Origin: Roseovarius sp. THAF9
Lineage (GTDB): Bacteria; Pseudomonadota; Alphaproteobacteria; Rhodobacterales; Rhodobacteraceae
Length of the DNA stretch: 64,000 bases
Direction of reading: 5' to 3'
Assembly: GCF_009363715.1 (NCBI RefSeq)
Contig: NZ_CP045404.1
Span: forward strand, 248,001-312,000
A program made the translations under genes and the position numbers. Under the pieces are notes generated by a model. It did no database searches. It had not been told where the DNA came from and worked only from the letters and a program-made list of their open reading frames with translations. Each line of letters begins with the position of its first letter. Within the stretch, counting starts at the first letter, position 1. Positions 35,999-44,730 of this stretch are shown here, piece after piece.

Positions 35999-36038
35999 GC
36001 GCCGGAGGCGCGCATTTTAAGTGACGCGCCTCTGGCGC
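35999..36038. repeat. 14-bp arm hairpin
   Basis: GCGCCGGAGGCGCG at 35999-36012 pairs with CGCGCCTCTGGCGC at 36025-36038, with one G-T mismatch and a 12-base AT-rich loop. No T-run follows on either strand, so it is not a standard terminator. Confidence 0.65.
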
Positions 36039-36175
36039 GATGCGCGGCAACAGCGAACCATCGTAAACTTCATCCGCAGACCAGTCATCCGACGCAGTTC
36101 TCTCTGGCGCGTACGCGGTCCGACGCGTGGGTGTTCACCCACTCTACGAGATGCCGGACAGGGCTTGTAATTGGA

Positions 36176-36197
36176 CGGGCGGGGCGGACCCCGCCCG
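36176..36197 (-). terminator. GC-rich stem-loop after lpd
   Basis: CGGGCGGGG CGGA CCCCGCCCG is a perfect 9-bp stem 10 bases beyond the lpd stop. On the minus strand it is followed by TCCAATTACA rather than a U-run. It may act as a 3'-end barrier for the TCA operon transcript. Confidence 0.55.
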
Positions 36198-36206
36198 CAT
36201 TGAGCA

Positions 36207-37595
36207 TCACGAGTGGATCGGCCCGTCGCCGCAGGCCAGGGCCGCTTCGCGCACCGCTTCGGAATAGGTCGGGTGGGCGTGGCAGGTCAGGGCCACGTCC
36301 TCGGCTGCGGCGCCGAATTCCATGGCGACGCAGATCTCGTGGATGAGATCGCCCGCCATCGGGCCGATGATATGCGCGCCCAAAATGCGGTCGGTTTCCT
36401 TGTCGGCGAGGATCTTGACGAAGCCGTCGGCGGCGAAGTTGGCCTTGGCCCGGCCATTGCCCATGAAGGAGAACTTGCCGGCCTTGTAGGCGCGGCCTTC
36501 TTCCTTGAGCTGCTCCTCGGTCTTGCCGACGGCGGCGACCTCGGGATGGGTATAGATCACGCTGGGGATGACGCCGTAATTGACGTGGCCGTGCTGGCCC
36601 GCAATGACGGATGCGGCGGCCATGCCCTCGTCCTCGGCCTTGTGGGCCAGCATCGGGCCCGAGATACAGTCGCCGATGGCGTAGACGCCCTTGACGTTGG
36701 TCTGCCAGTGGTCGTCGGTCTTGATCTGGCCGCGCTCGGTCATTTCGACGCCGAGGTCATCGAGCCCCAGCCCGTCGGTGAACGGTTTGCGCCCCGTGGA
36801 GACCAGCACCACGTCGGCATCGAGCGTTTCCTCGCTGTCGTCCTTGCGCAGCTTGTAGGTGACCTTGGCCTTGGTCTTCATCGCCTCGACTCCCTGCACG
36901 GCGGCGCCCATGATGAAGTTCAGGCCCTGTTTCTTGAGCAGCTTGTGGAAATTCTTCTGCACCTCGCCATCCATGCCGGGGGTGACATGGTCGAGATATT
37001 CCACGACCGTCACCTCGGAGCCCAAGCGGGAATAGACCGAACCAAGCTCCAGCCCGATGACGCCGGCGCCGATGACGACCAGTTTCTTGGGCACCTTGGG
37101 CAGTTCCAGCGCGCCGGTGGAGGAGACCACGGTTTTCTCGTCGATCTCGACACCGGGAAGGGTGCTGACCTCGGACCCGGTGGCGATGATGATGTTCTTG
37201 GCCTCGTGCGTGTCGTCGCCGACCTTGACCTTGCCTGCCTCGGGGATAGAGCCCCAGCCCTTCAGCCAGTCGATCTTGTTCTTCTTGAACAGGAACTCGA
37301 TGCCCTTGGTGTTCTGGCCGATCGTGTCGTCCTTGTAGGACAGCATCTGTTTCCAGTCGACCGAGGGGCTTTTGCCCTTGAGGCCCATGGCGGCGAAATT
37401 GTGCTCCGCCTCGTGCAGCATGTGGCTGGCGTGCAGGAGTGCCTTTGAGGGGATGCAGCCCACATTCAGGCAGGTGCCGCCCAGGGTTTCGCGGCCCTCG
37501 ACACAGGCGGTTTTCAGGCCAAGCTGGGCGCAGCGGATCGCGGCGACATAGCCGCCGGGGCCGGAGCCGATTACGATCACGTCATAGGATGCCAT
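36207..37595 (-). CDS. lpd: Dihydrolipoyl dehydrogenase (E3 of 2-oxoglutarate dehydrogenase)
   Basis: E3 reoxidises dihydrolipoyl groups of the E2 subunit and reduces NAD+. The 462-residue flavoprotein has the N-terminal FAD motif [20 protein letters not shown], the redox disulfide [13 protein letters not shown] (around residues 40-50), an NAD motif [20 protein letters not shown] and the C-terminal dimer interface with HAHPTYSEA. It is the last gene of the minus-strand TCA cluster. Four to five unrelated small genes lie between odhB and lpd, but position and family support assignment to the OGDH complex. Confidence 0.95.
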   Translation of the reverse strand: MASYDVIVIGSGPGGYVAAIRCAQLGLKTACVEGRETLGGTCLNVGCIPSKALLHASHMLHEAEHNFAAMGLKGKSPSVDWKQMLSYKDDTIGQNTKGIEFLFKKNKIDWLKGWGSIPEAGKVKVGDDTHEAKNIIIATGSEVSTLPGVEIDEKTVVSSTGALELPKVPKKLVVIGAGVIGLELGSVYSRLGSEVTVVEYLDHVTPGMDGEVQKNFHKLLKKQGLNFIMGAAVQGVEAMKTKAKVTYKLRKDDSEETLDADVVLVSTGRKPFTDGLGLDDLGVEMTERGQIKTDDHWQTNVKGVYAIGDCISGPMLAHKAEDEGMAAASVIAGQHGHVNYGVIPSVIYTHPEVAAVGKTEEQLKEEGRAYKAGKFSFMGNGRAKANFAADGFVKILADKETDRILGAHIIGPMAGDLIHEICVAMEFGAAAEDVALTCHAHPTYSEAVREAALACGDGPIHS

Positions 37596-37658
37596 TTTCT
37601 ATTCTCCTTCGAGTGTCGGGCGTGTTGATCCCGAACCTATGCTTTTTGTGGTGCGGTG

Positions 37659-38042
37659 TCACGACGCGGGCGGGGCGCAGTCCGGCACGGTTTTCAGGAT
37701 TTCGTGCAGAAGGTCCGTCCACGCGGCGTCGGGGTTGTTTTCCATGAAGCCTATGGCGGGGACGAAGGCGTTCTGGAAACCGGGGTGGAAGGTTTCGCCA
37801 TCCGACCACCAGGGCGTGATGGTGCCGCTGACCAGGGTGAAGTCGATGGATTTGCCCGGCAGGTCGACGCGCGTGATCTGGAAACAGCCGTCGCCTTCGC
37901 CCTCGGGGGCGCGATCGGTGAAACTGTTGGTCTTGTGGTGGTAGTCGCGGTGCATGACGAAAAACGTGCCTTCCTCGATCACGAACTCGGCGGCGGCCGG
38001 TGTGGCGGCAAGCGCAACGGTGATGGCGAGAGGACGGATCAT
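37659..38042 (-). CDS. Exported protein of unknown function (127 aa)
   Basis: The product starts with a signal peptide (MIRPLAITVALAATPAAA, cleavage near residue 18), leaving about 109 residues. The mature part is aromatic-rich and includes VMHRDYHHKTNSF, DGCFQITRVDLPGKS and TPWWSDGETFHPGF; two cysteines (in DGCFQ and PDCAP) could form a disulfide. I know no family. The start overlaps the MAPEG gene stop by 4 bases, and lpd follows after 63 bp, so it is co-transcribed with the TCA cluster. Confidence 0.75.
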   Translation of the reverse strand: MIRPLAITVALAATPAAAEFVIEEGTFFVMHRDYHHKTNSFTDRAPEGEGDGCFQITRVDLPGKSIDFTLVSGTITPWWSDGETFHPGFQNAFVPAIGFMENNPDAAWTDLLHEILKTVPDCAPPAS

Positions 38043-38434
38043 AGCAGGGCGGCCAGGTACATGAGGGCGGTCGCGGCGAAACCCACCAGCCAGACCAGCG
38101 ACCGCCAGGGGCGCAAGCCAAGGTAATAAGCCGGGATATAGGCGATGCGGGCAATGAGGTAAGCCCAGGCGCAGGTTGTGGTGACCCAGGTGGACTGGCC
38201 CGAGACGGCGATGACCACGCAGGCGATGGTGAACAGGATCAGCCCTTCGAAATGGTTGTCCATCGCGCGGCCCAGCCGGGCGGTGCGGTCGGACATCTGG
38301 CGCGAGGGTTCGCGGTCGCGCGCCGAGGTGGTGTAGCCCGGCCCGAGCTCCATGTTGGCGGGCACGGCGTAGAGGGCGAATTGCACCACTTGGAGCAGAG
38401 CGGCGAGGGTGAGAACGGTGAGTTCTGGTGTCAT
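38039..38434 (-). CDS. MAPEG-family membrane protein
   Basis: The 131-residue protein has four hydrophobic segments (about residues 4-24, 62-82, 85-105 and 110-129). The central sequence RTARLGRAMDNHFEGLILF matches MAPEG proteins (membrane-associated eicosanoid/glutathione metabolism), and bacterial members like this are often of unknown activity. Overlaps of 4 bases at both ends couple it to the neighbouring unknown genes. Glutathione-dependent activity cannot be claimed from sequence. Confidence 0.8.
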   Translation of the reverse strand: MTPELTVLTLAALLQVVQFALYAVPANMELGPGYTTSARDREPSRQMSDRTARLGRAMDNHFEGLILFTIACVVIAVSGQSTWVTTTCAWAYLIARIAYIPAYYLGLRPWRSLVWLVGFAATALMYLAALL

Positions 38435-38976
38435 GCGGCTTGAATCGCCTCTGCTATGGCCTGGGCCTTGGCGTCAAAAGTGCCGGTGCGGGCCGAGGGG
38501 TGGGGCGCGCGGATGTGCGGCACGTTGAAATGTTTCAGAACGCGAGCGGAATCGTGCCCGAGGGCAATGGGGCGGCGGCCGAGGCGTTCGTGCTGGCCGA
38601 TGGCCTCCCAGCTGGCGCGGGCATGGGCCGGCGGGATTGTGGAGGAGCGCTGCGGCGTGAGCAGGTGAAAGACCGGGGTGATGTAGATGTCGGCGCGGGT
38701 GAGGTTCAGCAGCGCCAGCACCTTGTCGATGACACGGTTGAAAGGGTTGGTGGAGAGGTAGCCTTGGCGGCTGAGTTCCGCGCCGTGGCGGCGGACGGAG
38801 GGTGCGTCGAGCCAGTCCTTGGACACCAGCATGGGGCCGGTCAGGCTGCCGGAGGTCATCTGGATGGGCGAGACGTAGTCGCCGTCGAAACCTTCCTCGG
38901 CCAGCGTCGGATAGCCGGGCAGGCGGAAGGCGCGGCGTGCGGCGACGGCGCGGGCGTATCCTGCGGCGTTGGTCAT
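38431..38976 (-). CDS. Uncharacterised protein resembling the uracil-DNA glycosylase fold
   Basis: The 181-residue product has a layout reminiscent of the UDG superfamily. It has a strand GPMLVSKDW where UDGs carry GExPG, then NPFNRVIDKVLALLNLTRADIYITPVFHL, then RRPIALGHDSARVL, and near the end PHIRAPHPSAR, comparable to the HPS motif 2 of UDGs. The first catalytic motif is clearly altered, so glycosylase activity is doubtful and the similarity is my visual inference. The start is the ATG at 38974-38976. It is coupled to the MAPEG gene and lies just below a repeat-containing gap. Confidence 0.6.
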   Translation of the reverse strand: MTNAAGYARAVAARRAFRLPGYPTLAEEGFDGDYVSPIQMTSGSLTGPMLVSKDWLDAPSVRRHGAELSRQGYLSTNPFNRVIDKVLALLNLTRADIYITPVFHLLTPQRSSTIPPAHARASWEAIGQHERLGRRPIALGHDSARVLKHFNVPHIRAPHPSARTGTFDAKAQAIAEAIQAA

Positions 38977-38988
38977 CGGTGGGACGCG

Positions 38989-39047
38989 TCCCGGGCTTGA
39001 CCCGGGATCTCGTTCTGGGCGAGAGGCCCCGGCTCGGAGGCCGGGGC
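38989..39047. repeat. Pair of intergenic palindromes (CCCGGGCTTGACCCGGG type)
   Basis: TCCCGGG CTTGA CCCGGGA (38989-39007) is followed by GCCCCGGC/GCCGGGGC (39026-39047). The first unit is of a type seen between many alphaproteobacterial genes. Together they fill the 85 bp gap between two small genes and may stabilise or end transcripts. Confidence 0.6.
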
Positions 39048-39061
39048 GGTTGATGCGCGCC

Positions 39062-39295
39062 TCATGCCGTCTCCAGCATGTGCGCGGCGGCGGGGCCGTG
39101 GCCGAGGCCGGTTTCCTTGTCGACCCAGGCCTTGGCGCGGGCCATGTCGTTGACGTCGAAAAGAACCCAATGGGTGCCCGTGCCCTCGCGCCACATCTGA
39201 AGCTGGGTGAGACCGGCATTGGCCCGGTCCTCGGCGTGGGAATCGTGGGCGCCTTGGTCGAAGCTGTCGTAGCGGAGAAGGAGTTGGGTGGTCAT
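39062..39295 (-). CDS. Small protein of unknown function (77 aa)
   Basis: The product MTTQLLLRYDSFDQGAHDS... has one likely alpha/beta ferredoxin-like layout: two strands separated by a helix with MWREGTGTHWVLFDVNDM and AKAWVDKETGLGHG. No family is recognised. The start is the ATG at 39293-39295, with GGAGA-like purines upstream; earlier in-frame codons run into the nucleotidyltransferase gene region. It lies between the nucleotidyltransferase and the UDG-like gene on the minus strand. Confidence 0.6.
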   Translation of the reverse strand: MTTQLLLRYDSFDQGAHDSHAEDRANAGLTQLQMWREGTGTHWVLFDVNDMARAKAWVDKETGLGHGPAAAHMLETA

Positions 39296-39320
39296 GGGGT
39301 GGTCTCCGAAAAGTTCGCTT

Positions 39321-39665
39321 TCATTTCTTAGAAACAACTTCTCTGTCGTAAAAAAGTTTACCGTGGTCCCTTACAGACGGCCAAACCCATTCGTCTTCAT
39401 CAGGGTATGCAAGCTGTAAATCAACTTTCGGGAAGTTTCCTACCCTATGCCGAACCTCTTCGCGCCAAGTTTCGGCATTTTCCGCCCATTCTGCCAAGAC
39501 TTCACCATCGTCAGGGTCAAGTAAGATCGCGATGTCTAAGTCGCTGGCGGTTGTTCCTGTACCCATTGCACGCGATCCAAAAACCCAAGCTTTTGAAATG
39601 GATGGAACCCCGCGCGCCCACAGGGCAAGCGCGGAGAGCCATCTATTGTCAACTAAAACTGTCAC
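39321..39665 (-). CDS. MNT-type nucleotidyltransferase domain protein, foreign-looking
   Basis: The 114-residue protein has the nucleotidyltransferase motif [20 protein letters not shown] (residues 28-47), with Gly30-Ser31 and Asp42/Asp44, and a third acidic residue in KVDLQLAYP. This is the MNT fold seen in MntA-type antitoxins paired with HEPN toxins and in stand-alone enzymes. No HEPN gene is adjacent. The gene uses a GTG start overlapping the odhB stop (GTGA). Its DNA is visibly AT-richer than the flanking genes (near 50% GC by eye), with codons such as AAA, TTT and TCT, which suggests acquisition by transfer into the operon. Confidence 0.8.
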   Translation of the reverse strand: MTVLVDNRWLSALALWARGVPSISKAWVFGSRAMGTGTTASDLDIAILLDPDDGEVLAEWAENAETWREEVRHRVGNFPKVDLQLAYPDEDEWVWPSVRDHGKLFYDREVVSKK

Positions 39666-41248
39666 AAATCCATCAACAACCTTCTCGGATCCTCCAGCGC
39701 GTCCTTCACGCGGACGAGGAAGGTCACGGCGCCCTTGCCGTCGACGATGCGGTGGTCGTAGCTGAGGGCGAGGTACATCATGGGGCGGGCCTTGATTTCG
39801 CCGTTCACCACCATCGGGCGCTGCTGGATCTTGTGCATGCCCAGGATACCCGATTGCGGCGGGTTGAGGATGGGCGAGGACATCAGCGAACCGTAGACGC
39901 CGCCGTTCGAGATGGTGAAGGTGCCGCCCTGCATTTCGGCCATGGAGAGCTTGCCGTCGCGGGCGCGGGCGCCCTTCTCGGCGATGGCCTTTTCGATATC
40001 GGCAAAGCCGAGCGCGTCGGCGTCGCGGATCACGGGGACCACGAGGCCGGTGGGCGTGCCGGTAGCAATGCCCATGTGCACGAAGTTCTTGTAGACGATG
40101 TCGGTGCCGTCGATTTCGGCGTTGACCTCGGGCACTTCTTTCAGCGCATGGCAGCAGGCCTTGGTGAAGAAGGACATGAAGCCGAGTTTCACGCCGTGCT
40201 TCTTTGCGAACTCGTCCTTGTACTCGTTCCTAAGCGCCATCACCTCGGTCATGTCCACCTCGTTATAGGTGGTGAGCATGGCGGCGGTGTTCTGGCTGTC
40301 CTTGAGGCGGCGCGCGATGGTCTGGCGCAGGCGGGTCATCTTGACCCGTTCCTCGCGGCTGGCATCTTCGGCCGACACCGGTGCGCGGGGCGCCTGTGCG
40401 GGGGCCGACGCGGCGGCGGGCGCGGCGCTGCTGGCGGCGGCTGCGGCGCGGGCCACGTCCTCTTTCATCACGCGGCCATCGCGGCCAGAGCCTTGCACCT
40501 GATCGCTGCTGAGGCCCTTTTCGGCCATCGCCTTTTTCGCCGAGGGCGCATCCTCGACATCGCGGCCCGGAGGCGGGGTGGTGTACTGGCCGCCATTGGC
40601 GGTGGCGGCTTCGTCACCTTTGGCCTCGACCGCGTTGCCATCGGGACGTTCGGCGGGTTCCACGGTGCCATCGGCGCTGCCGGACAGGACCGCGAGTTTG
40701 CCGCCCGCTTGTACCGTCTCGCCCTCGTTGGCGAGAATCTCGGTCAGCGTGCCGGCGGCGGGCGAGGGGACCTCGACCGAGACCTTGTCGGTTTCCAGCT
40801 CGCAGAGCATTTCGTCCTGGCTGACGGTATCGCCGGCTTTCTTGAACCAGGTCGAGACGGTCGCCTCGGACACGGATTCGCCCAGCGTGGGCACCATCAC
40901 GTCGATGTTGCCGCCGCCGCCCGAGTCGCCGCCGGACTTGGCGGGCGCGGGATCGGGCTTTTTCTCTTCCGACTTCTCGGCCTTCTTGGGCGCGCTGTCA
41001 GAGCCGCTGTCGCCTTCGGACAGGGTGGCCAGCAGGGCGTCGACGCCCACGGTCTCGCCCTCTTGCGCGACGATCTCGGCCAGGGTGCCGGCGGCGGGCG
41101 AGGGCACCTCGACGGTGACCTTGTCGGTTTCCAGCTCGCACAGCATCTCGTCGGCCTCGACTTTGTCGCCGGCTTTCTTGAACCAGGTGGCGACGGTGGC
41201 TTCGGTCACGGATTCGCCCAGCGTGGGCACGCGTACTTCGGTGGTCAT
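39662..41248 (-). CDS. odhB: 2-oxoglutarate dehydrogenase E2, dihydrolipoamide succinyltransferase, two lipoyl domains
   Basis: E2 (SucB/OdhB) transfers succinyl groups from lipoamide to CoA. The 528-residue protein carries two N-terminal lipoyl domains, with lipoylated lysines at 43 and 155 inside identical LCELETDK contexts, separated by an acidic Lys/Pro/Gly linker. A peripheral subunit-binding domain follows ([12 protein letters not shown]...[11 protein letters not shown], near residue 250) and then the catalytic core ending with [16 protein letters not shown]. Enterobacterial SucB has one lipoyl domain and about 405 residues, so the second domain is an addition. It is coupled upstream to odhA (6 bp) and downstream to the nucleotidyltransferase gene. 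Confidence 0.96.
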   Translation of the reverse strand: MTTEVRVPTLGESVTEATVATWFKKAGDKVEADEMLCELETDKVTVEVPSPAAGTLAEIVAQEGETVGVDALLATLSEGDSGSDSAPKKAEKSEEKKPDPAPAKSGGDSGGGGNIDVMVPTLGESVSEATVSTWFKKAGDTVSQDEMLCELETDKVSVEVPSPAAGTLTEILANEGETVQAGGKLAVLSGSADGTVEPAERPDGNAVEAKGDEAATANGGQYTTPPPGRDVEDAPSAKKAMAEKGLSSDQVQGSGRDGRVMKEDVARAAAAASSAAPAAASAPAQAPRAPVSAEDASREERVKMTRLRQTIARRLKDSQNTAAMLTTYNEVDMTEVMALRNEYKDEFAKKHGVKLGFMSFFTKACCHALKEVPEVNAEIDGTDIVYKNFVHMGIATGTPTGLVVPVIRDADALGFADIEKAIAEKGARARDGKLSMAEMQGGTFTISNGGVYGSLMSSPILNPPQSGILGMHKIQQRPMVVNGEIKARPMMYLALSYDHRIVDGKGAVTFLVRVKDALEDPRRLLMDL

Positions 41249-41254
41249 TACGTC

Positions 41255-44212
41255 TTATCCTTCGATCGTCAGCGCGGCATCGACCAGCGCTTCTTGTTGG
41301 GCTTTGTGTTGGCTTGCGAGGCCTGTTGCGGGCGAGGCGGAGGCGGAGCGCCCGGCATAGACCGGACGGGTGTGCTTGGCCTTGATGCGTTGCAGCACCC
41401 ATTCGATGTTGGGCTCGATGAAGCTCCAGGCGCCCTGGTTCTTGGGCTCTTCCTGGCACCAGACCATCTCGGCCTTCTTGAAGCGTTCAAGCTCCTTGAC
41501 CATCGAGATGGCGGGGAACGGGTAGAACTGCTCGATGCGCAGGATATAGACATCGTCGAGCCCGCGCTTGTCGCGTTCTTCCAGCAGGTCGAAATACACC
41601 TTGCCCGAGCACATGACGACGCGCTTGATCTTGTCGTCGGATTTCAGCTTGGTGTCCGAATTGCCGTATTGGGCATCGTCCCAAAGCACGCGGTGGAAGC
41701 TGCTGCCGGTGGTGAATTCCTCGGCCTTGGAGACGCACATCTTGTGGCGCAGAAGCGATTTCGGCGTCATCAGGATGAGCGGCTTGCGGTAGGTGCGGTG
41801 CAGCTGCCGGCGCAGGATGTGGAAATAGTTCGCCGGGGTCGAGCAGTTGGCGACGATCCAGTTGTCCTGTCCGCACATTTGCAGGAAGCGTTCGAGGCGC
41901 GCGGATGAGTGTTCCGGGCCTTGGCCTTCGTAGCCGTGGGGCAAGAGGCAGACGAGGCCGGACATGCGCAGCCATTTCGATTCACCCGAAGAGATGAACT
42001 GGTCGAACATGATCTGCGCGCCGTTGGCAAAGTCGCCGAACTGCGCCTCCCACAGGGTCAGGGCGTTGGGTTCCGACAGGGTGTAGCCATACTCGAAGCC
42101 CAGTACGGCGTATTCCGAGAGCATCGAGTCGATGACCTCGTACTGTGCCTGGCCTTCGCGGATGTGGTTGAGCGGGTAGTAGCGCTCCTCCGAATCCTGG
42201 TCGATCAGGCCGGAGTGCCGCTGGCTGAACGTGCCGCGGGTGCTGTCCTGCCCGGCGAGCCGCACGCGGTAGCCTTCGGTCAGGAGCGAGCCGAACGCGA
42301 TCGCCTCGGCGGTGGCCCAGTCGAAGCCCTCGCCGGTTTCGAACATCTTGGCCTTGGTTTCCAGGAGCCGCGATACGGTCTTGTGCAGCGGTGTGCCCTC
42401 GGGCGGGGTGGTCAGCGCGCGACCGATCTCGGCCATGGTCTTTTTCTTGATGGCGGTTTCGCCGCGCTGGTAATCCTCGTCCTTGCTGTCGAGGTGAGAC
42501 CACTTGCCGTCCAGCCAGTCGGCCTTGTTCGGACGGTATTCCTTGCCGGCCTCGAACTCGTCGGCGAGGTAGGACTGGAACGCGGCCTTCATGTCGTCGA
42601 TCTCGCCCTCGGGGATGAGGCCGTCCTTGACCAGCCGCTCGGTGTAGAGCGAGAGCGTGGTCTTCTGGGACTTGATTTTCTTGTACATGATCGGGTTGGT
42701 GAACATCGGCTCGTCGCCTTCGTTGTGACCGAAGCGGCGGTAGCAGATGATGTCGATCACCACGTCCTTGCGGAACTTCTGGCGGAACTCGGTGGCGACC
42801 TTGGCGGCGTGCACGACCGCCTCGGGGTCGTCACCGTTCACGTGGAAGATCGGCGCCTCGACCATCAGGGCGATATCCGTGGGATAGGGCGAGGAGCGCG
42901 AGAAGTGCGGCGCGGTGGTGAAGCCGATCTGGTTGTTGACCACAAGGTGCATGGTGCCGCCAGTCTTGTGGCCCTTCAGCCCCGACAGGCCGAAGCATTC
43001 GGCCACGACGCCCTGGCCCGCAAAGGCCGCGTCGCCATGCAACAGAAGCGGCATGACGGCGGTGCGTTCCTTGTCGCCCAGCTGGTCCTGCTTGGCGCGG
43101 GATTTGCCCAGCACGACGGGGTTCACAGCCTCGAGGTGCGAGGGGTTCGCGGTGAGGCTGAGGTGCACGGTGTTGCCGTCGAACTCGCGGTCCGAGGAGG
43201 CGCCGAGGTGGTATTTCACGTCGCCCGAGCCGTCCACGTCCTCGGGTTTGAACGACCCGCCCTGGAATTCGTTGAAGATGGCGCGATAGGGTTTGCCCAT
43301 GACGTTGGCGAGGACCGACAGGCGGCCCCGGTGGGGCATGCCGATGACGATGTCCTTCACACCCAGCTGTCCGCCGCGCTTGATGATCTGCTCCATCGCG
43401 GGAATCACCGCCTCGCCGCCATCAAGGCCGAACCGCTTGGTGCCCATGTATTTCACGTGCAGGTATTTCTCGAAGCCTTCGGCCTCTACCAGCTTGTTCA
43501 GGATCGCCTTGCGGCCCTCGCGGGTAAAGCGGATTTCCTTGTCGTAGCCCTCGATGCGTTCCTTGAGCCAGGCGCTTTGCTCGGGGTCGGAGATGTGCAT
43601 GTATTGCAGGGCGAAGGTGCCGCAATAGGTGCGTTTGACGATCTCGAGGATCTCGCGGATCGATGCGACCTGAAGGCCCAGCACGTTGTCGATGAAAATC
43701 GGCCGGTCCATGTCGGACTCGGTGAACCCGTAGGATTTCGGGTCAAGCTCGGGGCGGTCGGGCGTCTCGCGCAGGCCCAGCGGATCAAGATCTGCGGCGA
43801 GGTGGCCGCGGATACGGTAGGCGCGGATCAGCATCAGGGCGCGAACGGAATCGAGCACGGCCCGCTTGACGGCATCGTCCGAGACCTCGACGCCTTTCTC
43901 TGCGGCCTTCGACTTGATCTTGTCGCCGGCTTGTCGCGCCTCGACCTCGGTCGGGTATTCGCCGGTCAGGGCGCTGGTCAGGTCATCGGCGGGCTGCGGC
44001 GGCCAGTCGCCCCGCGCCCAGCTTGGCCCGGCGGCCTCTTTCTTGACGTCCGTATCACCATCGCCCAGCTCGCGGAAGAAGGCCTGCCATGCCTCGTCGA
44101 CCGCATTGGGGTCGTTGGCATATCGCGCGTAAAGCTGTTCGAGATATTCCGCGTTGTGCCCCTGCATGAAGCTGGAGGCGTGGAACTGGTCGTTGGGGGA
44201 TTGGTCGGTCAT
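41255..44212 (-). CDS. odhA: 2-oxoglutarate dehydrogenase E1 component
   Basis: E1 (SucA/OdhA) decarboxylates 2-oxoglutarate with thiamine diphosphate and succinylates E2. The 985-residue protein has the N-terminal region NAEYLEQLYARYANDP, GMPHRGRLSVLANVMGKP, the ThDP-binding HGDAAFAGQGVVAE, IGFTTAPHFSRSSPYPTD, and C-terminal transketolase-like parts including LLPHGYEGQGPEHSSARLER. All are family hallmarks. It is preceded on the transcript by the DUF805 gene (35 bp) and followed by odhB after 6 bp. Confidence 0.97.
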   Translation of the reverse strand: MTDQSPNDQFHASSFMQGHNAEYLEQLYARYANDPNAVDEAWQAFFRELGDGDTDVKKEAAGPSWARGDWPPQPADDLTSALTGEYPTEVEARQAGDKIKSKAAEKGVEVSDDAVKRAVLDSVRALMLIRAYRIRGHLAADLDPLGLRETPDRPELDPKSYGFTESDMDRPIFIDNVLGLQVASIREILEIVKRTYCGTFALQYMHISDPEQSAWLKERIEGYDKEIRFTREGRKAILNKLVEAEGFEKYLHVKYMGTKRFGLDGGEAVIPAMEQIIKRGGQLGVKDIVIGMPHRGRLSVLANVMGKPYRAIFNEFQGGSFKPEDVDGSGDVKYHLGASSDREFDGNTVHLSLTANPSHLEAVNPVVLGKSRAKQDQLGDKERTAVMPLLLHGDAAFAGQGVVAECFGLSGLKGHKTGGTMHLVVNNQIGFTTAPHFSRSSPYPTDIALMVEAPIFHVNGDDPEAVVHAAKVATEFRQKFRKDVVIDIICYRRFGHNEGDEPMFTNPIMYKKIKSQKTTLSLYTERLVKDGLIPEGEIDDMKAAFQSYLADEFEAGKEYRPNKADWLDGKWSHLDSKDEDYQRGETAIKKKTMAEIGRALTTPPEGTPLHKTVSRLLETKAKMFETGEGFDWATAEAIAFGSLLTEGYRVRLAGQDSTRGTFSQRHSGLIDQDSEERYYPLNHIREGQAQYEVIDSMLSEYAVLGFEYGYTLSEPNALTLWEAQFGDFANGAQIMFDQFISSGESKWLRMSGLVCLLPHGYEGQGPEHSSARLERFLQMCGQDNWIVANCSTPANYFHILRRQLHRTYRKPLILMTPKSLLRHKMCVSKAEEFTTGSSFHRVLWDDAQYGNSDTKLKSDDKIKRVVMCSGKVYFDLLEERDKRGLDDVYILRIEQFYPFPAISMVKELERFKKAEMVWCQEEPKNQGAWSFIEPNIEWVLQRIKAKHTRPVYAGRSASASPATGLASQHKAQQEALVDAALTIEG

Positions 44213-44247
44213 GGGTATGTACCTCGGGTTGCTAGGGCGGCGCGGTG

Positions 44248-44703
44248 TCAGGCGGCAGGTGGCGCGCCGTACTCATTGGCGTCGGGTTCCGATGGTCGCG
44301 TGAGCCACCAGATGAAGATGATCGCAATGACGAGACCGACAATGCCGAGTATCGCGCCAAGGATGGCCCCGCCCACAGAGGGCGCCTCGAGCGGCATTCC
44401 GGTTTGGGGATCAAGCTCGTACCTGCCGAATCCGAAGATCCGCACCAACAGGTTGTAGATCGACGGGATCAGAAAGTACCAGCCGGGGCGGCCGGTGTCG
44501 TGCATCCGGCGGAAGCCCACCGCCAGAAGCGGCAGGAACATTCCCAAGGCGTAGATCAGTGGTAACAGGGGAAAGAGAGAGACAACCAGCGCCCCGATGA
44601 TGTAGGCGAGCATAAACCACCAGAATTCCGAGCGTGACGCCCGGCCCGAGAAGTCCATGTACTTCTCGGTGAGGCAAGTCTTCACGCTGGTCTGGAAGTC
44701 CAT
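44248..44703 (-). CDS. DUF805-family membrane protein
   Basis: The 151-residue protein has four predicted membrane spans (about residues 26-45, 48-66, 78-92 and 115-137). The sequence DFSGRASRSEFWWFMLAYI and RRMHDTGRPGWYFL are DUF805 hallmarks. The function is unknown. It lies between sucD and odhA in the same direction with gaps of 27 and 35 bp, so it should be co-transcribed with the TCA genes. Confidence 0.9.
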   Translation of the reverse strand: MDFQTSVKTCLTEKYMDFSGRASRSEFWWFMLAYIIGALVVSLFPLLPLIYALGMFLPLLAVGFRRMHDTGRPGWYFLIPSIYNLLVRIFGFGRYELDPQTGMPLEAPSVGGAILGAILGIVGLVIAIIFIWWLTRPSEPDANEYGAPPAA

Positions 44704-44730
44704 CAGCTTTCTCCTGTCACTGTTACGCGG

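Larger units (their letters stand above)
35414..36206. other. Long non-coding stretch with several degenerate repeats and hairpins
   Basis: This 793 bp interval is the longest in the window without a convincing gene. It contains three ATCGCGTCGGT copies (35452-35501), two diverged copies of an approximately 110 bp element, a 14-bp hairpin and smaller dyads. Short open frames read through it on the minus strand, but they are Arg/Ala/Ser-rich, lack ribosome-binding sites and match no family I know. It separates the ftsEX run from the lpd end of the TCA cluster, whose genes run toward it. Confidence 0.75.

Noticed and set aside
36127..36142. GTGGGT GTTC ACCCAC hairpin resembling a tRNA T-arm
   Set aside because: The loop is 4 bases, not 7, and no acceptor or anticodon arm can be built around it.
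35414..36206. Short minus-strand open frames in the non-coding stretch (such as 35429-35971)
   Set aside because: There is no ribosome-binding site, the translation is basic low-complexity, and the frames follow the repeat copies. I treat them as repeat DNA rather than genes.
39321..39665. A complete HEPN-MNT toxin-antitoxin pair
   Set aside because: The 77-residue neighbour does not show the HEPN RxxxxH motif or helical layout, and the upstream neighbour is odhB. Only the MNT half is supported.
39407..44458. Long plus-strand open frames antisense to odhB and odhA
   Set aside because: The translations are compositionally odd and carry no recognisable domain, while the minus strand encodes intact E2 and E1.
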